A DNA stretch of 35,378 nucleotides from Niallia taxi (GCF_004005475.1 NZ_RZTZ01000024.1:1-35378), one strand, 5' to 3'; counted from the stretch's first letter, positions 1-7,981 are shown. Notes: generated from the sequence alone by a model not told the origin. Numbers and translations are program-made.

Positions 1-71
1 AAAATCTTTTTACTCATTATTTTCTCCGTCTCCATGTTTCTCTAGTTGTGTTACATAATTATACAAAAAAA

Positions 72-115
72 TACCCTATAGGTAGACTTTTTTTAAGTGT
101 CTACTCTATAGGGTA
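72..115. terminator. Hairpin terminator at left edge
   Basis: Arms TACCCTATAGGTAGAC and GTCTACTCTATAGGGTA are almost perfectly complementary, with T-rich sequence on both sides. It probably ends a gene lying to the left of the window. The stretch 116-258 holds only a very short frame (161-214) without a ribosome binding site; I see nothing else supportable there. Confidence 0.7.
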
Positions 116-258
116 CATTTTATTTTTAGTATTTTGGCTAATTCGGTCTTTTTTGTTTTCATGACAGGCTTTGTTTTATTGCTGCTATTAGCAATGGGCA
201 TTTCTGAACCGTAAGCATACATAGAAAAGAAGACAAAGAAAAGAAGAAGGCCGGACCT

Positions 259-516
259 TTATTTCTTCTTTGTCTTTTTTATGCGGCGATATAGGAGTAT
301 GAAGATGATGGTAAGTAAGACGGTAATGCGGATAGGGGCAGGAGTAAACTTTAATAACCATATGCTAACCATCATTGTCGCTAATGTTAGATACTCTAAG
401 TAGCGTTTTCTTGCTAGTTTCTTCTTATTTCCTATAATAATGATATATGCTATTGGTGGTACTAAAAAGCAAATGCCAAACAGTACCTTTTCCTTTAAAT
501 ACCATGGAGTCGTCAT
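259..516 (-). CDS. Small membrane protein, unknown function
   Basis: An 85-residue protein of unknown function. It has hydrophobic stretches at about residues 11-28, 42-57 and 62-77 and a very basic C-terminal tail (RRIKKTKKK), consistent with two or three membrane helices and a cytoplasmic tail. The ATG is preceded by AAGGTGG at good spacing, and this site overlaps the stop codon of the tiny reading frame at 532-633, so the two may be translationally coupled. A hairpin formed by complementary AAGACAAAGAA-type arms overlaps the gene's 3' end. I do not recognise the family. Confidence 0.7.
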   Translation of the reverse strand: MTTPWYLKEKVLFGICFLVPPIAYIIIIGNKKKLARKRYLEYLTLATMMVSIWLLKFTPAPIRITVLLTIIFILLYRRIKKTKKK

Positions 517-531
517 TATTTTTCTACCACC

Positions 532-633
532 TTATCCATTCGTACTTCCGCCTTTTACCCCGTGTGTCCATGCATTATGCAGGGCAGTAAGCTTTCCCAT
601 CAACAATTCGAAAACCCCTACAGTAATTTCCAT
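532..633 (-). CDS. Possible 33-aa small protein
   Basis: A short frame beginning MEITVGVFELLMGKL and ending KGGSTNG. Its TAA stop is embedded in the ribosome binding site of the membrane-protein gene at 259-516, the usual arrangement of coupled genes. No strong ribosome binding site is visible before its own ATG, so it could also be the remnant of a longer gene. The family is not recognised. The rest of 634-781 holds only AT-rich sequence in front of the acetyltransferase. Confidence 0.4.
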   Translation of the reverse strand: MEITVGVFELLMGKLTALHNAWTHGVKGGSTNG

Positions 634-781
634 TTCTAACAGCTTTTAATTTTACTATTACATTATTTGTAAAAACATACAAGCTATTTTTATGAAGAGA
701 AACGGTCTTGTTTTTCTTCTATTTATATATAACTGAAAAAGTATTACACTAGAACAAAAATAGAGTTTATGGAGGGGTTAT

Positions 782-1327
782 ATGCTTTCTGTGGAAATAA
801 GAAGGCCGCAAATATCGGATAAGGAAGAACTATTTGCTTTTTTTGATCTTGTTCTGAAAGATACATTTATCATAAATGGTTTAGTGGAGCTTACTGAGGA
901 TTATGAGCAGGAATGTAAGGAAAAGCGGGAGCATCTTTCAGCTGATTTTGCAAGCGGCGGGGTAGAGAGACATTTTTTAATTGCAGTGGACAAACAGAGT
1001 GGAAATTTACTTGGCTGCATTGCATATGGACCAGCAAGTTCCCTTATTGTCATGGAAACAAATGGAGCATTAGCCGGTTATATGGAGATTGGTACTGCTT
1101 TTGTGCATCCTAATTACCAAAATAAAGGGATTGGTACAATGCTACTTAACGCCATTATCCGTACATTGGAAATAAGAGAAATCCATCACTATTGTTTAGA
1201 CAGCGGCTATGCAATTGCTCAAAAAATCTGGACGAAAAAACTCGGCGAACCTGACTATTTGTTAAAGGATTATTGGGGAGATGGCGCACATCATATGATT
1301 TGGAAGCGAAGTATAGAACGAGTGTAA
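782..1327 (+). CDS. GNAT family N-acetyltransferase
   Basis: A 181-residue GNAT-fold acetyltransferase that would transfer acetyl from acetyl-CoA to an unknown amine. The acetyl-CoA binding motif is visible as the beta-strand MEIGTAFVHPNYQNKGIGTML at about residues 100-120, with the Q/R-x-x-G-x-G/A signature (QNKGIG). ATG 782 is preceded by GGAGGGGT at normal spacing. The next gene, an RpiR-type regulator, starts 37 bp downstream in the same direction, so they may share a transcript. Substrate cannot be predicted. Confidence 0.85.
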   Translation: MLSVEIRRPQISDKEELFAFFDLVLKDTFIINGLVELTEDYEQECKEKREHLSADFASGGVERHFLIAVDKQSGNLLGCIAYGPASSLIVMETNGALAGYMEIGTAFVHPNYQNKGIGTMLLNAIIRTLEIREIHHYCLDSGYAIAQKIWTKKLGEPDYLLKDYWGDGAHHMIWKRSIERV

Positions 1328-1364
1328 CCTATACTTTAAAACAGAATAGAGAGGAGATGGTTGG

Positions 1365-2096
1365 ATGAACTTTGAAGAGCGTGTGCAAATGTTTGAATAC
1401 AAGCTGAACGATACCGATGATCAAATAATTGAGTACATATTACAGAATAAAAAGGACTTTACTACTGATTCTATTCAAACTTCTGCGAATGCGTTGTATA
1501 CGGTACCTAATACGATTACAAGGCTCTCCAAAAAGCTTGGCTATGACAGCTTTTCTCATCTGAAAAACAGTATGAAGGACGAACTGCAGGCAGGTGAATT
1601 ATCAGAGCAGCATCATTCGCTTGCCTTTATTAAAAAAACATACGATCTTATTGATCGACCGCTTCTAGAGAAAATAGTGAAAAAACTTGGCTTAGCTAAA
1701 AACATCTTGTTCTATGGTGCCGGTGATTCTGCTGATTTTTGCGGCATGATGGTAAGAAATTTGAGAGTAATCGGAAAAAGCTCTGTCTATTTAAGTCATA
1801 GACACGAAATTTTTCATATGCTAAATAGTATGACAAAACAGGATATACTTCTTTTAATAAGCCTGTCAGGTGAAACACCTTTTGTTTTGGAAATAGCGGA
1901 GTTTGCTAAGGAGAGAGGGGTACAAACGATTTCACTTACCCATTTTAAACAAAACTCACTACAGAAATTAGCTGATTATAACTTATATTGCTTTTCTCCA
2001 AGAAGATTAAAAAATGGCTATAATATTACGGACAAAACACCGTTAATGATTGTATTGCAGGCATTGTCTGAGCATTATTGGGAAACGTTCAAGTGA
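1365..2096 (+). CDS. MurR/RpiR family transcriptional regulator
   Basis: A 243-residue regulator with the two-domain RpiR architecture: an N-terminal helix-turn-helix (about residues 1-75; the HTH spans SANALYTVPNTITRLSKKLG) and a C-terminal SIS sugar-phosphate-binding domain (about 105-230) with the phosphate-binding segments FYGAGDS and ISLSGETPF. Proteins of this family sense phosphosugars and usually control an adjacent catabolic operon. The PTS permease and alpha-mannosidase directly downstream are the obvious targets, so the ligand is probably a phosphorylated mannoside or its product (inference). The start has AGAGGAGATGG upstream. In E. coli the analogous mng genes are controlled by a GntR-type protein, so the regulator differs here. 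Confidence 0.88.
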   Translation: MNFEERVQMFEYKLNDTDDQIIEYILQNKKDFTTDSIQTSANALYTVPNTITRLSKKLGYDSFSHLKNSMKDELQAGELSEQHHSLAFIKKTYDLIDRPLLEKIVKKLGLAKNILFYGAGDSADFCGMMVRNLRVIGKSSVYLSHRHEIFHMLNSMTKQDILLLISLSGETPFVLEIAEFAKERGVQTISLTHFKQNSLQKLADYNLYCFSPRRLKNGYNITDKTPLMIVLQALSEHYWETFK

Positions 2097-2136
2097 AAAA
2101 TACACATCTATCTATCATTCCAGTTTATTTTGTGTA

Positions 2137-2173
2137 AAAACAAGAAGATTAGTTTTAGCTTCTTGTTTTTTTG
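2137..2173 (+). terminator. Terminator after RpiR-type regulator
   Basis: The arms AAACAAGAAG and CTTCTTGTTT flank a short loop and are followed by a run of T. It separates the regulator from the PTS gene; the T-run also carries the proposed -35 of the next promoter. Confidence 0.8.
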
Positions 2174-2205
2174 TTACGATAAAACTATAAATGAAAGCGA
2201 TTACT
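2163..2205 (+). promoter_or_regulatory. Promoter and cre-like site for PTS-mannosidase operon
   Basis: TTGTTT (2163-2168), 17 bp, TATAAA (2186-2191) reads as a sigma-A promoter. Immediately downstream TGAAAGCGATTACT (2192-2205) matches the CcpA cre consensus TGWAARCGYTWNCW at 13 of 14 positions. A cre covering the start point would give catabolite repression, as expected for an alternative-sugar PTS operon. The matches are seen in the sequence; binding is inferred. Confidence 0.55.
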
Positions 2206-2224
2206 ATTTAAGGAGGTTGCTAAT

Positions 2225-4162
2225 GTGAACTTAAGAGATTTAACATCTTTAAGCTTAATTACGACAGATAAGCATTTTGAAACAAAGCATCAGGCTATTA
2301 AGTTTTTGGCGAGTCAGCTTTACAGTGAAGGTAAACTTTATTCCGAGCAAGCCTATTTGCAGTCTGTACTTGAGCGGGAAAAGCAGTCACCGACTGGCCT
2401 TGATGGAGGTGTAGCCATCCCACATGGAAAATCAACAGCTGTTAAAGAAGCAGCATTTGCGATTGCAACAGTTAAAAAGCATATTGCAGATTGGGAAAGT
2501 GTTAATCCTGATAATGAGGTTAAGCTTGTTATCATGCTGGCAATACCGGAAGAAAAAGCAGGCTCCACCCATTTAACCATTCTATCTGAGTTTATGAAGC
2601 GCTTATGTGACGAGGATTATAAAAAACGCTTATTGACTGCTGCAAATTCAGAAGAATTATGGAAGCAATTGGACAATACAAGTAAGGATAGTGCCATAGA
2701 AAAAGAGACAGGAAACAAAACAATACTTGCGGTAACAGCATGTCCTGCAGGAATGGCCCATACCTATATGGCTGCGGAAGCTTTAATGAAGGCAGGTAAA
2801 GAGCTAGGAGTTAAAGTATTAGTGGAAAAACAAGGGGCGAATGGAATAGAAGATAAGCATACATTTACACAGCTGCGGCTTGCAGAGGCCGTAATATTTG
2901 CAAATGATGTTGCTATTAAGGAGGAACAGCGCTACAGCCACTTGCCTAAAGTAAAAACAAGTGTTGCTGCTCCGATTAGAAATGCAGCTTCCCTCATTAA
3001 TCAGGCACTAGAAGCTGCAGAAAACCAACCAAAAAAAATAAATAATGATGTTTTGCAGTCAGAGGAGATTTTTGAAGAGGAGCATAAGCCATTTAAGATG
3101 GAAATTAAAGACTCCATCCTGACTGGTATTTCCTATATCATCCCTATCATTGTGGCAGGTGGCATGACATTGGCAGCAGCCGTGTTAATCTCCCAAGCCT
3201 TCGGTCTTCAGGATGTATATGCAGAGGAAGGCTCCTGGCTATGGCTGTTAAGGCAGCTAGGAGGCGGTATGCTTGGCCAACTGATGATTCCTGTTTTATC
3301 TGCCTACATGGCCTATTCAATAGCAGATAAACCAGGACTTGCGCCAGGTTTTGCTGCAGGAATTGCAGCTAATTTAATTGGCAGCGGCTTTCTTGGTGGT
3401 ATGCTTGGAGGGTTTTTGGCAGGATTTCTCCTCAAGTTTTTCAAGCGGAAAATAAAAACAAATGGGATGCTTTCAGGCTTTGTAAGCTTTTGGGTGTATC
3501 CAGTTGCAGGAACACTTATAGTTGGAGCCGTCATGCTTTTTTTGGTTGGCGAACCGTTAGCATGGCTTAATGAGGGGCTAAACACGTGGCTTGAAAATCT
3601 TTCTGGTGCTAATGCGATTATATTAGGGGCGCTTATTGGAGCAATGGTTTCCTTTGACTTAGGCGGTCCTGTAAACAAAGCCGCCTACACATTTTGTATC
3701 GGCGCAATGGCGAGCGGCAATTTTATCCCGTATGCTGCCTTTGCGTCCGTTAAAATGGTGTCTGCCTTTGCCGTAACAGCAGCTACCATTATTGGAAAAC
3801 AACACTTTAGCCAACAGGAACGTGAGATCGGCAAACAGACATGGCTGTTAGGCTTAGCAGGCATTACAGAAGGAGCCATTCCTTTTATGATTAATGATCC
3901 TTTGCGTGTCATTCCGTCACTTATAGCAGGTTCTGCTGTTACAGGGGCAATTGTGGCAAGTAGTCATATTGGATTGAATGTTCCTGGTGCCGGCATCTTT
4001 TCCTTAGCTTTACTGCAAGGTAAAACAATTTGGACAGCTGCGTTTATATGGCTTGGCGCTGCATGTCTTGGGGCATGTATTTCGACCATGCTTTTAATTA
4101 TAAGCAGAAAAAGAAAGCTTCAGAGTGAAAAAAGTAATGCTATAGAAAATAAGGCATGTTAA
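2225..4162 (+). CDS. PTS IIABC permease, fructose/mannosyl-glycerate type
   Basis: A 645-residue fused phosphotransferase permease of the fructose superfamily. The IIA domain (about 1-150) has its phospho-accepting His67 in GVAIPHGKS; the IIB domain (about 165-265) has Cys173 in VTACPAGMAHT; the IIC domain (about 295-630) is a multi-helix membrane transporter. It imports and phosphorylates a sugar using phosphoenolpyruvate via HPr. Translation starts at GTG 2225 behind AAGGAGG; the overlapping ATG at 2223 is followed directly by a stop. The GH38 alpha-mannosidase begins 12 bp after the stop codon, the pairing of E. coli MngA/MngB, which suggests 2-O-alpha-mannosyl-D-glycerate or a similar mannoside rather than free fructose. 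The fructose alternative cannot be excluded from sequence alone. Confidence 0.88.
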   Translation: MNLRDLTSLSLITTDKHFETKHQAIKFLASQLYSEGKLYSEQAYLQSVLEREKQSPTGLDGGVAIPHGKSTAVKEAAFAIATVKKHIADWESVNPDNEVKLVIMLAIPEEKAGSTHLTILSEFMKRLCDEDYKKRLLTAANSEELWKQLDNTSKDSAIEKETGNKTILAVTACPAGMAHTYMAAEALMKAGKELGVKVLVEKQGANGIEDKHTFTQLRLAEAVIFANDVAIKEEQRYSHLPKVKTSVAAPIRNAASLINQALEAAENQPKKINNDVLQSEEIFEEEHKPFKMEIKDSILTGISYIIPIIVAGGMTLAAAVLISQAFGLQDVYAEEGSWLWLLRQLGGGMLGQLMIPVLSAYMAYSIADKPGLAPGFAAGIAANLIGSGFLGGMLGGFLAGFLLKFFKRKIKTNGMLSGFVSFWVYPVAGTLIVGAVMLFLVGEPLAWLNEGLNTWLENLSGANAIILGALIGAMVSFDLGGPVNKAAYTFCIGAMASGNFIPYAAFASVKMVSAFAVTAATIIGKQHFSQQEREIGKQTWLLGLAGITEGAIPFMINDPLRVIPSLIAGSAVTGAIVASSHIGLNVPGAGIFSLALLQGKTIWTAAFIWLGAACLGACISTMLLIISRKRKLQSEKSNAIENKAC

Positions 4163-4174
4163 TTGGAGGAAAAG

Positions 4175-6775
4175 ATGAAAAAAGTACATATTATACCGCA
4201 TATGCACTGGGATCGAGAATGGTATTTTTCGACAGAGGAATCTCGTATCCTGCTTATAAACAATATGGCAGAAATCTTCGAGGTGCTAGAGGGAAATCCA
4301 GATTATCCAAGCTTCTTATTAGATGGGCAAACAGCTATTCTCGAGGATTATTTAGCTGTAAAACCGCAAGACAAAGACAGAATCAAAAAGCTTGTACAAG
4401 CTGGCAGACTTTTAATTGGACCGTGGTATACACAAACAGATGAAATGATTGTTGGAGGAGAATCCATTGTCCGCAATTTGCTTTATGGAAGGAAGGATTG
4501 TGAAGCTTTTGGAGAGGTAATGAAAATCGGTTATTTGCCAGATTCCTTTGGCCAATCAGCACAAATGCCGCAAATTTTAAATGGGTTTGATATTAAGCAC
4601 TTTATTTTTTGGAGAGGCGCCTCTGAACGGCTTGGAACAGACAAGACAGAGTTTTATTGGGAAAGTGATGAAGGCTCTAGAGTACTTGTACAGCTTCTTC
4701 CGCTAGGATATGCAATTGGCAAATATTTACCGGAAGAGGAGGAAGCGCTTCGAACAAGAATGGACAAATATTTTCCTGTCTTAGATAAGGGAAGTACAAA
4801 TGGCAGTGTTATTTTGCCAAACGGCCATGATCAAATGCCTATTCAACGGAATATTTTCGATTGTTTAGATACATTAAGAGGAATGTATCCTGACAGAGAA
4901 TTTTTGCTAAGCAGCTATATGGATAGTTTTGCAGATTTGCCTCCTTTTCTGCCAATTGTTCAAGGGGAAATGCTTGATGGCAAATACATGCGCGTCCATC
5001 GAAGTATTTTTTCAAGCCGGATGGATATTAAAGCAGCAAACACGAGGGTAGAAAATAAAATCGTTGATATTTTAGAACCCTTAGCAGTGATTGCTTATTC
5101 ATTGGGATTTGAATACCATCATGGTTTAATAGAATTAATTTGGAAGGAAGTGCTCAAAAACCATGCCCATGACAGTATCGGCTGCTGCTGTTCTGATAAG
5201 GTTCATCAAGAAATTATGAATCGCTTTGTACTTGCAGAGGAGAAGATTGACAGGCTGATTGATTTTTACAAACGGAAGATTACAGATGCAATTGCCACAG
5301 ACCGAGCAGAGGATATAATAACAGCTTTTAATCTGCTTTCCTATGAAAGATTGGACACGATAAATGCTGTTGTCACAACAAAGGAAACAGCTTTTGTTCT
5401 TGAAGATGAGAACGGGTTTGAAGTCCCATTTGAGCTTGTTGAAAAAGTCAGCTTAGATCCTGGTTTAGTTGACCGACAGCTCGTTCATTATGAGAATTAT
5501 GAACCCTTTTTGCAATACCATATCCAATTTAAGGCAACCATTCCTGCAATGGGGTACAAGGCATTTTTTATTGTGCCACAGGAGAAAGAAATGGAAGCAG
5601 CCAATACGGAAACAGACTGTATTGAAACAGACTATTATCGTATAAAAGTTAATACAAATGGAACATTAACCATTTTTGATAAGGATATTGGTATTGAACT
5701 CGAAAATGTTTTGTTGCTAGAAACGTCTGGCGATGACGGGGACGAATACGATTATTCTCCCGTATTAAATGAGGAGCCTTACATTCATAATAATGCTAAT
5801 GCTTCGTTTGTAATGACGGAAAATAGTTATGGAGCGCAAATAAATTTAAAGGTCGAAATTCCTTTGCCGAAAGATTTGCAGGATAGGAGAAATTACATCA
5901 ACAGCGTGATTACAGAGGTGGATTGGAACATAACAATCCCTTTTGATAAGCCTATCATTAATGTAGCTGGTAATATTAAAAACAACGCAAAGGATTACCG
6001 ATTACGCACATACATTCCAAGTAAAATTGCAGCTGCTGTATCTGTTTCTGATAATCAGTTTGGGTCTATTAAAAGAAGTGTATTAGATTCGGCCATCCTG
6101 TCCTGGGAGGAAGAAGGTTGGGATGAGCGCCCTGACTCTATTTATCCGATGCTGTCTTACGTCAGCTTATGTAATGACCATTACACAGTGAGTGCCTTCA
6201 CAAACAGTATTCGTGAATATGAAATCGTAGGAGCAGAGTCTGATACTATTGCACTCACTTTGTTACGTAGTGTTGGCTATCTTGGGAAGGAGAATCTGGT
6301 GCGCAGGCCCGGAAGGCCATCTGGAATAAAACTTCCTACTCCTGATTCCCAAATGATTGGGCAGCTTAAGGTAGAGTTTGCTGTTTCTACAAAAAAAGGC
6401 ACACAAAACACAGGGCAACTTGCCAAAGAATATAGATCACGAATAGAAACATATAATAAAATACCGTATAATGCGATGAAGTTAAATGCGTCTGTCCAGA
6501 AAACGCCACTCTGTTTTAGCTTGCTTCAAGAAACAAAGCCTAGCGCTAATGTGCTAAGTACTGTAAAAAAGGCCGAAAAGGAAGAGGGGCTGATTTTACG
6601 AATATACAACCCGACTGAAAAAGAGGTCGTATCTTCTTTTACCTTAAAGACTGAATATAAGGATATCTTTCTGTGTCAATTAAACGAAAATATTATTTGT
6701 CCCTTAGAAATGAAAGAAAATACCATATCCATTTGTATAAAGCCAAATCAAGTACAAACCATTTTAATAAAATAA
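4175..6775 (+). CDS. mngB: GH38 alpha-mannosidase (mannosylglycerate hydrolase-like)
   Basis: An 866-residue glycoside hydrolase family 38 enzyme, close to the size of E. coli MngB. The zinc-binding N-terminal motif HMHWDREW is at residues 9-16 (His11 and Asp13 as likely ligands) and the nucleophile Asp123 lies in YLPDSFGQSA. There is no signal peptide, so it acts in the cytoplasm, expected to hydrolyse the phosphorylated mannoside delivered by the upstream PTS permease. ATG 4175 is chosen because GGAGG lies just before it; a TTG at 4163 is in frame but lies 5' of and overlaps that ribosome binding site. Exact substrate is inferred from context; other GH38 enzymes cleave alpha-mannans. Confidence 0.88.
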   Translation: MKKVHIIPHMHWDREWYFSTEESRILLINNMAEIFEVLEGNPDYPSFLLDGQTAILEDYLAVKPQDKDRIKKLVQAGRLLIGPWYTQTDEMIVGGESIVRNLLYGRKDCEAFGEVMKIGYLPDSFGQSAQMPQILNGFDIKHFIFWRGASERLGTDKTEFYWESDEGSRVLVQLLPLGYAIGKYLPEEEEALRTRMDKYFPVLDKGSTNGSVILPNGHDQMPIQRNIFDCLDTLRGMYPDREFLLSSYMDSFADLPPFLPIVQGEMLDGKYMRVHRSIFSSRMDIKAANTRVENKIVDILEPLAVIAYSLGFEYHHGLIELIWKEVLKNHAHDSIGCCCSDKVHQEIMNRFVLAEEKIDRLIDFYKRKITDAIATDRAEDIITAFNLLSYERLDTINAVVTTKETAFVLEDENGFEVPFELVEKVSLDPGLVDRQLVHYENYEPFLQYHIQFKATIPAMGYKAFFIVPQEKEMEAANTETDCIETDYYRIKVNTNGTLTIFDKDIGIELENVLLLETSGDDGDEYDYSPVLNEEPYIHNNANASFVMTENSYGAQINLKVEIPLPKDLQDRRNYINSVITEVDWNITIPFDKPIINVAGNIKNNAKDYRLRTYIPSKIAAAVSVSDNQFGSIKRSVLDSAILSWEEEGWDERPDSIYPMLSYVSLCNDHYTVSAFTNSIREYEIVGAESDTIALTLLRSVGYLGKENLVRRPGRPSGIKLPTPDSQMIGQLKVEFAVSTKKGTQNTGQLAKEYRSRIETYNKIPYNAMKLNASVQKTPLCFSLLQETKPSANVLSTVKKAEKEEGLILRIYNPTEKEVVSSFTLKTEYKDIFLCQLNENIICPLEMKENTISICIKPNQVQTILIK

Positions 6776-6813
6776 GGTAGAAAAGCCTTGTGAATTTAGT
6801 AAAACATAGTACG

Positions 6814-6847
6814 AAAAACGCCTTTTCCAAAAGAAAAGGCGTTTTTG
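6814..6847. terminator. Bidirectional terminator between mannosidase and tRNA-like gene
   Basis: A perfect 13-bp hairpin with arms AAAAACGCCTTTT and AAAAGGCGTTTTT around a short loop, giving T-runs on both strands. It can end both the mannosidase transcript and the leftward tRNA-like transcript. Confidence 0.88.
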
Positions 6848-6892
6848 TATAGTATACTTCTACGAATAGAAGCAATATAGGTAATATAGTAT

Positions 6893-6981
6893 AGGACTTG
6901 GCGGGATTTGAACCCGCAAGATACACAAGCTGCTTCTCTGTTGGAACAACTTGGTTGCTCTATTCTTTGAGCTACAAGTCC
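6893..6981 (-). tRNA. tRNA-like gene with abnormal anticodon arm (probable pseudo-tRNA)
   Basis: Read on the minus strand, an 89-nt cloverleaf is visible. The acceptor stem is GGACTTG/CAAGTCC (7 bp), the D stem GCTC/GAGC, and the T arm a perfect GCGGG-TTCAAAT-CCCGC with the canonical TTC-R-A. Two parts are abnormal. The D loop is only AAAGAATA and lacks the GG that docks with the T loop. The anticodon arm is about 33 nt instead of 17: a stem CAAGTTG/CAGCTTG (extended by A-T and C-G across a bulge) closes a 14-nt loop, so no anticodon can be assigned. The variable region is a normal 5 nt. No 3' CCA is encoded, which is usual for many Bacillus tRNAs. No other tRNA is adjacent. It resembles the idea of the B. 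cereus pseudo-tRNA that sits in a larger regulatory RNA; whether it is the same family I cannot tell. Confidence 0.7.
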
Positions 6982-7073
6982 TAATAATAGTATGAGGAAT
7001 TAAAATATTTTTATTCTGCTTTTAGAAAAATATTTTTTTGCTAGATTCTGCTAAAATGCAAATACAATATATT

Positions 7074-7262
7074 TTAACTCTCCCTTTTATTCTGTTGATT
7101 AAAGAGAATTTTTGTGTTTTTGTTAAAGACAATATGAATTAGCTTTCGCTCGGTTATTTCTTGTTTCAGCATTGTAATAAATTCCATGTCTAGATTTAAA
7201 CGCTGTGCATGTCTATAGGCAAATAGCAAGGATTTATCACTAAGGAGTCTTAAGGAAGACAT
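7074..7262 (-). CDS. sda: Sda-type sporulation checkpoint inhibitor
   Basis: A 62-residue protein whose first 46 residues (LRLLSDKSLLFAYRHAQRLN then LDMEFITMLKQEITERKL) match the helical hairpin of Sda, which binds sporulation histidine kinases such as KinA and blocks phosphorelay signalling when replication is disturbed. The ATG at 7262 is preceded by AGGAGGTG at ideal spacing; longer in-frame starts lie upstream of this site and are unlikely. The C-terminal 16 residues (after HIVF) exceed the usual 46-52-residue length. A TATAAT lies at 7282-7287 only a few bases before the ribosome binding site. I saw no DnaA boxes like those in front of B. subtilis sda. Confidence 0.8.
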   Translation of the reverse strand: MSSLRLLSDKSLLFAYRHAQRLNLDMEFITMLKQEITERKLIHIVFNKNTKILFNQQNKRES

Positions 7263-7358
7263 ACTAAACACCTCCTGTAGCATTATACAATCCATTATTT
7301 CCCTACTGCTTGTCTGCTTAAACCTCATTAACAAAATATAAGAGGGGGCATTTTTTAC

Positions 7359-7385
7359 AAAAAAAAAGAGCTCAATAAGGGCTCC
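7359..7385 (-). terminator. Weak terminator for 32-aa gene
   Basis: On the minus strand GGAGC...GCTCT closes a 9-nt loop and is followed by a long T-run. The stem is only five pairs, so it is weaker than others in the window. Confidence 0.5.
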
Positions 7386-7391
7386 ATACTT

Positions 7392-7490
7392 TTAAGGACG
7401 TTTTCTAAGCTTTCCGCAAGTTTTGCACTTGTCATTGTAATAATCAAATTTGTGGTACCTGCGAAAATAGCAAATAAAAGATTTAATCAT
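7392..7490 (-). CDS. 32-aa cysteine/histidine small protein
   Basis: A very short but well-formed gene: GAGGAGG ribosome binding site, ATG at 7490, 32 codons, then a hairpin and T-run. The product starts MIKSFICYFRRYHKF and carries Cys7, His13 and Cys22-x-x-Cys25, an arrangement able to hold one zinc ion. It is strongly basic. An 18-bp perfect palindrome (7501-7518) overlaps the ribosome binding site region and could regulate access to it. Function unknown; no family recognised. Confidence 0.6.
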   Translation of the reverse strand: MIKSFICYFRRYHKFDYYNDKCKTCGKLRKRP

Positions 7491-7500
7491 AGAAATCCTC

Positions 7501-7518
7501 CTCAAAAATATTTTTGAG
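7501..7518. promoter_or_regulatory. Perfect palindrome overlapping a ribosome binding site
   Basis: CTCAAAAATATTTTTGAG is an 18-bp perfect inverted repeat; its last bases merge with the GAGGAGG of the 32-aa gene. It could be a protein operator or an RNA hairpin that hides the site. The flanking stretch 7519-7680 holds no gene. Confidence 0.4.
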
Positions 7519-7696
7519 TATGTCTAGGCTTGTCTACTTTTATTGTAGCTCTTACTTGAAAAGAGAATAAGGTATATTTTTCCTGTATTAACAAAATGTT
7601 TTTGGGTTTAAAGTACTAAAGTATTTCATTTACTTCTATTGAAAAAAAGGGGAATAGCTGGATGTGTCGAATTAACTAATTTAGGAGGTGTTTACT

Positions 7697-7927
7697 ATAC
7701 TAAAAGAGAATTCTTTTATTAATGAAATGAAAGTATTAGCCAAAGCTCAATCTGAAGCGAAGGCTAAGTCCATTTTAATTATGAAACAGCTCCAAAGTGA
7801 TTCAGCAAATAAAAGCTTACACCAGGAATTAAATAAGCTTAGAATGAAAAGCTATGAATTGCATAATGAAGAAAAAGACTTACTAGTAAGCTTTAGAGAG
7901 TATATGAATGTTATTGGCATCCGTTAA
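7697..7927 (+). CDS. Small helical protein with apparent ATA start
   Basis: About 76 residues, rich in Lys, Glu, Ser and Leu with long predicted helices and coiled-coil character (about residues 10-65); unknown function. A strong AGGAGG (7683-7688) is followed after 8 bp by ATA CTA AAA GAG, not by ATG, GTG or TTG. The only upstream in-frame GTG (7688) overlaps the ribosome binding site and a stop precedes it; the first in-frame ATG (7727) has no ribosome binding site. So either ATA is used or an ATG has mutated to ATA. A strong hairpin follows the stop. Confidence 0.6.
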   Translation: MLKENSFINEMKVLAKAQSEAKAKSILIMKQLQSDSANKSLHQELNKLRMKSYELHNEEKDLLVSFREYMNVIGIR

Positions 7928-7951
7928 GATGCTTTTTTTGTGCAAATGGAA

Positions 7952-7981
7952 GAAAGGGAGCTGATCCTTCAGCTCCCTTTC
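7952..7981 (+). terminator. 12-bp hairpin after small helical protein gene
   Basis: Arms GAAAGGGAGCTG and CAGCTCCCTTTC are perfectly complementary around a 6-nt loop. The following sequence is only moderately T-rich, so it may act as a 3' stabiliser as well as a terminator. Confidence 0.65.

Noticed and set aside
161-214. A 17-codon hydrophobic frame (MTGFVLLLLLAMGISEP)
   Set aside because: It has no ribosome binding site and lies in a terminator-rich spacer; too short to support.
6893-6981. Reading the tRNA-like gene as tRNA-Leu or tRNA-Ser with a long variable arm
   Set aside because: The length fits, but no 5-bp anticodon stem with a 7-nt loop can be drawn; the extra bases pair within the anticodon arm instead.
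7688-7690. GTG as start of the small helical protein
   Set aside because: It overlaps the AGGAGG site that would have to pair with the ribosome, and a stop codon precedes it.
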